Source: DTPU01 sp963827855 | GTDB taxonomy: Bacteria > Planctomycetota > Phycisphaerae > Sedimentisphaerales > Anaerobacaceae | Direction: 5' to 3' | Assembly (NCBI GenBank): GCA_963827855.1 | Contig: CAWHBY010000002.1 | Location: 496,001-560,000 of the forward strand | Length of the DNA: 64,000 nucleotides | Shown: positions 1 through 6,349 of the stretch, one piece after another | Position numbering within the stretch: position 1 is the stretch's first letter | Layout of the letters: each line of letters opens with the position of its first letter | Translations under genes and position numbers: made by a program | The notes under the pieces: model-generated | What the model was told of the DNA's origin: nothing | Seen by the model: the letters and a program-made list of their open reading frames with translations, nothing else | Databases searched by the model: none

Positions 1-342
1 CGAACATCCAGTGACGAAGAGGTGGCCCTCCCAGATGCAGGGTGAGGAGAAGCCCTTGGAGATCTTAATCTTCCAAAGGAGGTTTCTGGACAGGTCGAGC
101 TCGGCCGGATAGGCCTGGTCATCCGGTGCGATCCCGAGTCCTCCGGGCCCCCTGAACTGGGGCCATACGGCTTGCTCTGCGCGGGCCATTCCAGCAAGAG
201 ACAGGACAAGAGTGACCAGCGAGGTATTCCAGGCCCAACTGGAACGATGCATCGTAGTCTGCTTGTTGCGGGACGCGCCCATGACGAGCCTCGACATTCC
301 CGTCTCAGTGAGACGGAGGCTATACAGCCTATCTCTGGCCAT
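1..342 (-). CDS. PQQ-like beta-propeller secreted protein, N-terminal part (runs off left edge)
   Basis: The first 114 codons of a minus-strand gene are present and the rest lies beyond the window edge. The ATG at 342 has a near-perfect Shine-Dalgarno (AAGGAGG, about 6 bases away). After a basic leader and a hydrophobic segment ending in AGMARA, the mature part begins WPQFRGPGG and continues with LLWKIKISKGFSSPCIWEG. This is the typical opening of planctomycete outer-membrane quinoprotein-like (PQQ_2) propeller proteins. The leader before the hydrophobic core is unusually long (about 38 residues), so an internal ATG may be the true start. Two BlaI-type dyads lie just upstream, so expression is probably under a BlaI repressor. 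Its substrate cannot be told from this fragment. Confidence 0.72.
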   Translation of the reverse strand, partial: MARDRLYSLRLTETGMSRLVMGASRNKQTTMHRSSWAWNTSLVTLVLSLAGMARAEQAVWPQFRGPGGLGIAPDDQAYPAELDLSRNLLWKIKISKGFSSPCIWEGHLFVTGCS

Positions 343-356
343 AGTCGACCTCCTTT

Positions 357-395
357 TACATTCGTACAAGACAACCTATCGTACATTTGTACAAG
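357..395. promoter_or_regulatory. Tandem BlaI/MecI-type operators
   Basis: Two related 14-mers, TACATTCGTACAAG (357-370) and TACATTTGTACAAG (382-395), differ at one base and are 25 bases apart. The second contains the dyad GTACA-TT-TGTAC. The TACAnnTGTA core is the known BlaI/MecI operator type, and the pair lies between the divergent propeller gene and the DUF1080 gene. Equivalent pairs precede both BlaI genes in this window. Confidence 0.6.
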
Positions 396-442
396 TTGTC
401 AATAGAAAAATCGAACAGAGAAGTAATTCCCACAGATCGGCC

Positions 443-1000
443 GTGACCGTCTGCACCGGCTGCAAGTCTAAGACGACCGGCCAGGGCGCCACCGGCCGGG
501 TGTCCTTGTTCGACGGCAGAACCCTTGCCGGCTGGACCGTTTCCGACTGCAACGCCACGGTAGACAACGAGGAGATCCTCCTCGTCAATGGCAATGGCCT
601 GGTCCAGACCGTGAAGACGTACGGCGACTTCGTCCTGGAATGGGAATGGAAGCCGCTGAAGGACAAAGACTGGGACAGCGGCGTCTACTTCCGCTACGAT
701 TCCGTACTGCCGGACCACGCCTGGCCCGAGAAGTACCAGGCCAACCTGAGGCAGGGTCTGGAGGGCAACGTGGACGGCCTTCCCAACGCCAAGAGCAAGG
801 GGCTGATCCAGGCAGGCCAGTGGAACCGCTTCAAGCTGACCGTGCAAGGCACCAAGGCGGGCATGGAGATCAACGGCAAGCCCGCCTGGGAGTCGGACGG
901 CCTGGAGGGGCCGGCCGAGGGATACATCGCCCTTCAGTCCGAGGTGGAAGGTGGCGGCCAGAACCGCTTCAGAAACATCTTCGTGACCCCGCTGAAGTGA
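443..1000 (+). CDS. DUF1080 (3-keto-disaccharide hydrolase-like) protein, copy A, signal peptide lost
   Basis: This is a DUF1080 jelly-roll protein: VSLFDGRTLAGW near the start, then DWDSGVYFRYD, GQWNRFKLTVQG and the ending NRFRNIFVTPLK. The family includes secreted 3-keto-glycoside hydrolases and GH16-like lectin folds. It is almost identical to the copy at 4924-5520, but similarity begins only at the Thr-Gly-Cys preceding the mature region. Upstream of that, the lipoprotein signal of the other copy is replaced by unrelated sequence carrying BlaI-type dyads. The only close start is GTG at 443 with a weak ribosome site. The product would lack an export signal, so this copy may be non-functional or depend on another start. 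Confidence 0.6.
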   Translation: MTVCTGCKSKTTGQGATGRVSLFDGRTLAGWTVSDCNATVDNEEILLVNGNGLVQTVKTYGDFVLEWEWKPLKDKDWDSGVYFRYDSVLPDHAWPEKYQANLRQGLEGNVDGLPNAKSKGLIQAGQWNRFKLTVQGTKAGMEINGKPAWESDGLEGPAEGYIALQSEVEGGGQNRFRNIFVTPLK

Positions 1001-1011
1001 CCGCGAAGCGG

Positions 1012-1093
1012 TCATCCTGAGCGAAGCGAAGGATCTCTCTCGCGGACGGGAACACCCATTCGAGGGGGAGACGCTTCGCTTCGCTCAGCATGA
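1012..1093. repeat. REP-like palindromic intergenic repeat
   Basis: Two arms of about 26 bases, one starting TCATCCTGAGCG and the other ending CGCTCAGCATGA, are inverted around a short centre and match at nearly all positions. A second copy lies at 5575-5656. Such TCATCCTGAGCG palindromes recur between genes in many environmental bacteria. There is no ORF inside. Confidence 0.7.
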
Positions 1094-1152
1094 CAGCGTC
1101 TTCGCGTTTCTTAGGAGCGCAGCCGAGGGCTTGCTCAACTCCCAGTGAATGA

Positions 1153-1190
1153 GGGCGGCCACTCCTCGTTCAACCGAGTCATGGCCGCCC
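1153..1190. terminator. Bidirectional hairpin terminator between convergent genes
   Basis: GGGCGGCCA pairs with TGGCCGCCC around a smaller CTCG/CGAG stem. The hairpin sits between the DUF1080 gene and the convergent M56-propeller gene. The T tract is weak (TTCTT), so termination is inferred mainly from position and stem strength. The same hairpin recurs at 6231-6268. Confidence 0.55.
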
Positions 1191-1271
1191 TTCTTATCGC
1201 CCGGTCTCCCAGACAGGCGCAGACAGACCTCGACTAACCACTATGGCAGTGACCGTACGCTGACTCGGCTG

Positions 1272-4214
1272 CTACTTCATGGTCTTCACCCCGGCGCCCG
1301 CCGACAGGAAGTTCTCCAGCACCCACAGCTCGCTCTTGGACCCCTCATCGACGCTGAACGCAAAGCGCCGGTTGTCTGGGTTAAGCGTGAAGTCGTTCAT
1401 TTTGGGAACGGCGAAGTCCAGCTTCAGCGGCGTCCCGCCCTGCGCCGAAACCCGCCAGATTTCACTACTCGCGGTACCGGTTGCCTGGGCGATGATGTAA
1501 CGGCCGTCCCTTGTCCACCTCAGGTCGTAACGCTTCGCCGAACCGCGAAATAGCTCCCGCGGCTCCCCTCCGTTGAGGGACACGGTCTTTACAGCGCCGT
1601 CCACCTGGAACACCACTTCCCGGCCGTCCGGCGAGAGGTCGAAGTAGATTCCCTCTATTATGACAACTTCCGACTCCTCACCGGTGTCGAGGTTGTGTTT
1701 CCTGATGATTGGCCCCGGCCCATCTGTCTCCCCCTTCACGAACACCAGGGTCCTCCCATCCGGGCAGAGATGGGGGGCCAAACCTCCATCTGTCAACTTA
1801 GTGATCCCGCTTGTTTCAGCGTCAATTCGGAAGATTCCAAGTCCCCTCCCCGTAATCGCGACCGCGATGACGGAACGGCCGTCCGGCGCCCAGGAGATCT
1901 GGTTAACGTAACGAAGACGCGGCGACAGAAAGCGCTCTTCCCCGGTGGCGGCCGACCGGATCGTGAGGATGTTGTTTCCGAGACCGATGAAACCCGGGTG
2001 TGAAAGATAGGCTAAGTTCCTGCCGTCGGGTGACCATGTTGGCTGTGCCACTGGGCCGGTATACCGCGTCGTGACCGGCGCGGGTGGCACGAGTATCTTA
2101 CCGGTTTCAAGGTCGACCTCACCGTGGTAGAGGCAACCTGAATACGTTTGAGTCGTGTAATAAAGGGAGCCGTCGGGTGCAAAGCCAAGAACCTCTGAAT
2201 CATAGCCGAAGTCCTTTTTCAGCAGTTCTGGTTCCCCTTGCTGCTTCCCCTCGGTGATGTGGACGGTCCAGATGTCCCACGTCCCCGAGCGGTCGCTGAG
2301 GAAGACAAGGCTTCTCCCGTCCGGTGTCCATCGAAGCAGTCGGTCCTCCGCGGGATGCCCGGCAACAACGACCTCATTCCGGCCATCGGCAGTCATCAGT
2401 AAGACGTCGCCATTGGGTGGGCTCCCCTCACGCACCAAACTGAACGCAACAAATCGCCCATCGGGCGAGAAACTGGCCCTTTGAAACGAGAACCAGCCCG
2501 AAGTAATATTCCTCAGGACGCCCACCGAGCCGTCCGCTGCCGAGATCAGCGTTAGTTCAGTCGCCTTGTTACGATCGCGAAGTGCGAGGACGGATCCTGC
2601 GTCAGGCGACCAGTCCAAGGCTACGGCGTAAGAGCCTTTCTCACTGTAAAGTGTGCGAAGGCCCGAACCATCCAGGTTTCTAATCCGCACTTGATAGACC
2701 CAAGCCTTCGTATTCGGGTCGGAACTTTCGACGTTGTACGCGATTTGTTTTCCGTCGCGTGAGAACGCTTGGTTCTCGTAGGACTTGTCCGTCTCGGTCC
2801 AGGGCCCCCTATTCGTGATTCGCGTCCTCTGTCCGCTGGCAACTTCGAACTGGACCACGTCACCCGTGCTCCGGTCTATATTGCTGCTGATGTACTTGCC
2901 ATCCGCGGTCAAGACCCCACCGACGCCGGAGGCGTCTGTGAGAACCCGGCGTGCGACGAGTCCCCCGCCGAGAGAGGCCGTTTCGGTTGCAGACACGCCG
3001 GTCACCTGCGGCGCGACAGGCGCATTCCTACTGGCCGCCAAGCCCGTCGTTTCACCGGGCTGCGTCGTCTGCCTGCCGCCTGGCCCCGACCTGTGGGCAC
3101 AGGCCATGGGCAACAACACCGCTGCCATGACCACAAGAACCACGGTGCCCATGACTCCCAACTTTGCGGTCTTCGGTATCGGTCGCGTCAACATGTGTTT
3201 GATCCTCCAGCGTAAGATCTTCTCTGACTCTGCCACGCCAATGAGGCGTAGGCCCAGATCGGCCTTCCACAGGGCCATTTCGCCGATGTCAATCAACGTG
3301 TTGCTGTAGTCCTTGGCCCTGCCGCCCAAGGCGACCAGGACCGCCTCATCCACCGCCTCCTCACGGGTCCTGCGGATCATGAGATTGGCAACCCACACGA
3401 GTGGATTGTAGAAATGCACGACCTGGAGCAGGGTCTGTAGGGAGTTGATCCACAGGTCGCCCCGTTTCATGTGGGCCAACTCATGGATGAGGACCGCCCT
3501 GAGTCCTTCAGGCGATAAGGCCGCAAGGATCTTGGCCGGAACAAGAACAATGGGCCTGAGCAGCCCACAGATGGCTGGACTCGACATCGTACCTGACACC
3601 CTCAGGCTGATCCCCTTCCGAATGCCTACTTGTCCGGCGCATTCATCCATCATCTGCTGGAATCGCATCTCCGCGGGGCTGCTGAAGGCCATCAAACCCC
3701 TGACGAAACGCACACGCTGGGCGAGCAGGGCTGCAAAGACAAGCACACCCACGAGCCAAAGCAAGAAGAAGATGCCTTGCCAGGTCATGGGAGTCATGTC
3801 CGAAACCACGGAACCCATGGGGCCTGCGGTCCCCACCTCCATACCGGGAGGCCTGATCTGGGGGGCCTCACGCGACAGAGACGATCCTGAAAAGGAATGG
3901 CGGTTCGCGGGCAGAAGCCCAGTGGCCCGCACACCGTGATCCGATGCAGGAATCGCCGCCGGCAGCCGGTCTCCCAGCCAATACCCTATCCCGGTAGGAA
4001 GGGCCAACGTGGGAGGCAGGATCAGCTTCACCAGGACCAGCAACCAGACACAGTACCGAAAGACCGCACGCACCCGTTTGCGCATGAATAGGTCGGCGAT
4101 GAGCAGCACGACCACCAGGATGGCTGACTGGACAAAGACCCCGGCAGCATAGTCGCAGAACACACGACCAACGCCGTTCAGGCCGCCTATGCAGTCATTG
4201 ATGACCTGGTTCAT
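1272..4214 (-). CDS. M56 (BlaR1-like) metallopeptidase fused to TolB-like beta-propeller, copy A
   Basis: A membrane sensor-protease of about 980 residues. The N-terminal third has hydrophobic helices and the zinc-protease motif HELAHMKRGD (H244, E245, H248 counting from this start), as in BlaR1/MecR1. A last membrane segment lies near residue 370. The remainder is a run of TolB/WD40-like blades with repeated SPDGR, TPDGR and APDGR motifs and should be outside the membrane. In BlaR1 that position is a penicillin-binding sensor; here a propeller takes its place, so the ligand is unlikely to be a beta-lactam. The ATG at 4214 has GGGAG eight bases upstream; the ATG at 4229 has poorer spacing. 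It lies directly downstream of a BlaI gene, which it presumably inactivates on signal. Confidence 0.85.
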   Translation of the reverse strand: MNQVINDCIGGLNGVGRVFCDYAAGVFVQSAILVVVLLIADLFMRKRVRAVFRYCVWLLVLVKLILPPTLALPTGIGYWLGDRLPAAIPASDHGVRATGLLPANRHSFSGSSLSREAPQIRPPGMEVGTAGPMGSVVSDMTPMTWQGIFFLLWLVGVLVFAALLAQRVRFVRGLMAFSSPAEMRFQQMMDECAGQVGIRKGISLRVSGTMSSPAICGLLRPIVLVPAKILAALSPEGLRAVLIHELAHMKRGDLWINSLQTLLQVVHFYNPLVWVANLMIRRTREEAVDEAVLVALGGRAKDYSNTLIDIGEMALWKADLGLRLIGVAESEKILRWRIKHMLTRPIPKTAKLGVMGTVVLVVMAAVLLPMACAHRSGPGGRQTTQPGETTGLAASRNAPVAPQVTGVSATETASLGGGLVARRVLTDASGVGGVLTADGKYISSNIDRSTGDVVQFEVASGQRTRITNRGPWTETDKSYENQAFSRDGKQIAYNVESSDPNTKAWVYQVRIRNLDGSGLRTLYSEKGSYAVALDWSPDAGSVLALRDRNKATELTLISAADGSVGVLRNITSGWFSFQRASFSPDGRFVAFSLVREGSPPNGDVLLMTADGRNEVVVAGHPAEDRLLRWTPDGRSLVFLSDRSGTWDIWTVHITEGKQQGEPELLKKDFGYDSEVLGFAPDGSLYYTTQTYSGCLYHGEVDLETGKILVPPAPVTTRYTGPVAQPTWSPDGRNLAYLSHPGFIGLGNNILTIRSAATGEERFLSPRLRYVNQISWAPDGRSVIAVAITGRGLGIFRIDAETSGITKLTDGGLAPHLCPDGRTLVFVKGETDGPGPIIRKHNLDTGEESEVVIIEGIYFDLSPDGREVVFQVDGAVKTVSLNGGEPRELFRGSAKRYDLRWTRDGRYIIAQATGTASSEIWRVSAQGGTPLKLDFAVPKMNDFTLNPDNRRFAFSVDEGSKSELWVLENFLSAGAGVKTMK

Positions 4215-4259
4215 GGCTGGATCTCCCATTCCCTCTTAAGGATGTACTATCACATGGGC

Positions 4260-4670
4260 CTACTTGCCTTCCGACCTGTTCACGAGCTTACGAAGCCCGG
4301 AGGCCTCATCCTTTGAGAGGCCCTCATGCTCGATCAGGAACTGCACCATAGGCGTGAGTGCCCCATCAAAGGCACGCGCAAGCATCTTGCGAAGCTCACC
4401 CCGCCTGGCCTCCACCTGGCTGATGCATGACTTGAAGAGCTGCAGGTTGCGGATTCGGGTGATCTCCAGGAAATCCTTCTCCACCATGCGATCCATGGTG
4501 GACTTGACCGTGCCATAGGCCCAGTCCTTGCTCTTGGCCAGGGCCTCCTGCACGGTCCCGGCTGCACAGGGCTCCTCCTTCCACACGACCTTCAGGATCT
4601 CCCATTCAGCCTCAGTCAGCTCCGCGGTCGTCTTCTTTCTCCTGCCTCGGGTTGTCTTCAATGTACGCAT
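4260..4670 (-). CDS. BlaI/MecI/CopY-family transcriptional repressor, copy A
   Basis: A 136-aa winged-helix repressor. The N-terminal LTEAEWEILKVVW and the segment YGTVKSTMDRMVEKDFL are the recognition fold typical of BlaI (Penicillinase_R), and the C-terminal helices would dimerise. It starts at 4670 behind GGAG. Stop and next start are about 45 bases apart, giving the usual blaI-blaR1 operon order with the M56-propeller gene. Known relatives are cleaved after the partner M56 protease is triggered. Dyads and a TATAAT directly upstream suggest autorepression, perhaps also of the divergent DUF1080 gene. Confidence 0.88.
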   Translation of the reverse strand: MRTLKTTRGRRKKTTAELTEAEWEILKVVWKEEPCAAGTVQEALAKSKDWAYGTVKSTMDRMVEKDFLEITRIRNLQLFKSCISQVEARRGELRKMLARAFDGALTPMVQFLIEHEGLSKDEASGLRKLVNRSEGK

Positions 4671-4699
4671 GTCGGTGTCTCCTTTGCTCTATTTTGCAG

Positions 4700-4738
4700 G
4701 AGTATACTCGATTATAATAGAGCACGCAAGAATATTCT
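4700..4738. promoter_or_regulatory. Paired dyads around the BlaI-A promoter
   Basis: Perfect palindromes GAGTATACTC (4700-4709) and AGAATATTCT (4729-4738) flank a symmetric ATTATAAT that can act as a -10 box on either strand. Centres are 29 bases apart. They differ in sequence from the TACAnnTGTA dyads of the other BlaI gene, consistent with a different recognition specificity. Position between blaI and the divergent DUF1080 gene suggests control of both. Confidence 0.5.
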
Positions 4739-4923
4739 CGCTATTTCTGAGAAAGAGCGTCGCGTCACTAGCCGTCTCACCTCCTCAGCCGTGGGCCTGC
4801 CATGCATTTGTCCGGCAGCTTGACTTTGCGGCCGGCACCGACTACCCTGACGCGCAGTCCATCGTTCCCAGTGGCGATGTGGGCTGGGCTGAGTTGACGG
4901 TTTGGGTCATTGTGGGGAATGAT

Positions 4924-5520
4924 ATGATGACACGCGATGCGCTCTGCACCCTCTTGGCGGTATTGGTGATCGGGACCGGCTGCGAGTCCAAGAAGGCCGG
5001 GGAAGGCAGCAGCGACCGGGTCACCTTGTTCGACGGCAGAACCCTTGCCGGCTGGACCGTTTCCGACTGCAACGCCACGGTAGACAACGAGGAGATCCTC
5101 CTCGTCAACGGCAATGGCCTGGTCCAGACCGTGAAAAAGTACGGCGACTTCGTCCTGGAATGGGAATGGAAGCCGCTGAAGGACAAAGACTGGGACAGCG
5201 GCGTCTACTTCCGCTACGATTCGGTGCTGCCGGACCACGCCTGGCCCGAGAAGTACCAGGCCAACCTGAGGCAGGGTCTGGAGGGCAACGTGGACGGCCT
5301 TCCCAACGCCAAGAGCAAGGGGCTGATCCAGGCAGGCCAGTGGAACCGCTTCAAGCTGACCGTGCAAGGCACGAAGGCGGGCATGGAGATCAACGGCAAG
5401 CCCGCCTGGGAGTCGGACGGCCTGGAGGGGCCGGCAGAGGGATACATCGCCCTCCAGTCTGAGGTGGAAGGTGGCGGCCAGAACCGCTTCAGAAACATCT
5501 TCGTAACCCCGCTGAAGTGA
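4924..5520 (+). CDS. DUF1080 (3-keto-disaccharide hydrolase-like) lipoprotein, copy B
   Basis: A 198-aa secreted protein starting with tandem ATGs at 4924, with GGGGA a few bases upstream. A short hydrophobic segment ends in GTGC, a loose lipobox, followed by an SKKAGEG linker. The rest is a DUF1080 domain (VTLFDGRTLAGW ... NRFRNIFVTPLK). Family members act on glycosides or bind sugars at the cell surface. It is nearly identical to the copy at 443-1000, which lacks this export signal. It diverges from blaI copy A and converges on the YCII-like and M56-propeller genes. Confidence 0.82.
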   Translation: MMTRDALCTLLAVLVIGTGCESKKAGEGSSDRVTLFDGRTLAGWTVSDCNATVDNEEILLVNGNGLVQTVKKYGDFVLEWEWKPLKDKDWDSGVYFRYDSVLPDHAWPEKYQANLRQGLEGNVDGLPNAKSKGLIQAGQWNRFKLTVQGTKAGMEINGKPAWESDGLEGPAEGYIALQSEVEGGGQNRFRNIFVTPLK

Positions 5521-5531
5521 CCCGCTGCGGC

Positions 5532-5656
5532 GGGTCATCCCGAGCGTACGCGAGGGATCTATCAGACAGGGCGGTCATCCTGAGCGCAGCGAAGGATCTC
5601 TCTCGCGGACGGGAACGCACATTCGAGGGGGAGATGCTTCGCTTCGCTCAGCATGA
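5532..5656. repeat. REP-like palindromic repeat, copy B, with extra half-unit
   Basis: 5575-5656 matches the palindrome at 1012-1093 closely. Just before it, 5532-5560 is a diverged half-unit of the same type (TCATCCCGAGCG). The extra half-unit is absent from copy A. Confidence 0.65.
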
Positions 5657-5750
5657 CAGCGTCTTCGCGTTTCTTAGGAGCGTAGCCGAGGGCTTGCTCA
5701 ACTCCCAGTGAATGAGGGCGGCCCCTTCTTCTCCGGCAATCCGCTTCGTG

Positions 5751-6077
5751 TCACGTCCCTTTCTTGAACGCTGCCACAAAGGCGCGTTCGTGGTCGGCCC
5801 TGGCCTTGAAGCCCTGGAGCGGTGTCACCTCCCAGGTGAGCAGGCCCCACAGGGGGATTCGTTGCAGCATGGCGTCCAATTCCTCGTTGGACGGGGCCTC
5901 GATGATGAATGCCAAGCCCCGCTCGCCAACAGGAAGCCCCCCCGCGAGGATCGTCTTCTTGGATTCCAGGTCTGTCAGAGCCTCAAGACCGGGCAGAACG
6001 ACCTTCTCCAGGACTGGGATCATCACTTCGGCAGACGTGAAGCTGGGTCCTTGGGTTGCACGTACCAAGTATCTCAT
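5751..6077 (-). CDS. YCII / muconolactone-isomerase-like small protein
   Basis: A 108-aa protein of the dimeric alpha-beta barrel type: MRYLVRATQGP at the start, a LAGGLPVGERGLAFIIEAPSN strand-turn region, and WGLLTWEVTPLQGF near the end. This pattern resembles muconolactone isomerase and YCII-related proteins, but substrate and activity are unknown. The start has AAAGGA upstream. It lies in a 515-base segment bounded by AGGGCGGCC repeats that is missing from the sister copy of the cassette, and is co-oriented with the M56-propeller gene upstream. Confidence 0.7.
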   Translation of the reverse strand: MRYLVRATQGPSFTSAEVMIPVLEKVVLPGLEALTDLESKKTILAGGLPVGERGLAFIIEAPSNEELDAMLQRIPLWGLLTWEVTPLQGFKARADHERAFVAAFKKGT

Positions 6078-6230
6078 TGGAGTTTCCTTTCTATGACATC
6101 CCTTGCCCTATTCACTTGCCTGGCACTACCCTTGGATACGGGCACGGATCCCGATCGTTCGTCGAAGCAGCGCAAGTAGGCAATTTGCCCATGGCTCATC
6201 GCGACGGCCCCTGCGGTATCAGTTGGATAA

Positions 6231-6268
6231 GGGCGGCCACTGCTCGTTGAATCGAGTCATGGCCGCCC
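6231..6268. terminator. Hairpin terminator, copy B
   Basis: GGGCGGCCA/TGGCCGCCC stem with inner CTCG/CGAG pairs, the same design as 1153-1190. It lies downstream of the M56-propeller gene B on the minus strand and upstream of the YCII-like gene, so on that strand it may separate the two. Confidence 0.5.
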
Positions 6269-6349
6269 TTCTGATCGCCCGGTCTCCCAGACAGGCGCAG
6301 ACAGACCTCGACTAACCACTATGGCAGTGACCGTACGCTGACTCGGCTG

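Larger units (their letters stand above)
464..3019. repeat. Segmental duplication, copy A (DUF1080 + terminator + propeller half)
   Basis: This stretch matches 4977-8070 in order and orientation: DUF1080 gene, REP-like element, hairpin, then the propeller-encoding part of the M56 gene read from the other strand. The DUF1080 part is nearly identical and the propeller part is less so (roughly three quarters of residues by eye). Similarity stops inside both M56 genes, near the codons for PQVTGVSATETASLGGGL, so the metallopeptidase halves are outside the unit. Copy B carries 515 extra bases (5724-6238). End points are judged by eye. Confidence 0.8.

Noticed and set aside
212..442. Upstream extension of DUF1080 copy A from ATG 212 or 272
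   Set aside because: It would be translated through the divergent propeller gene and the operator dyads, and has no signal peptide; not homologous to copy B.
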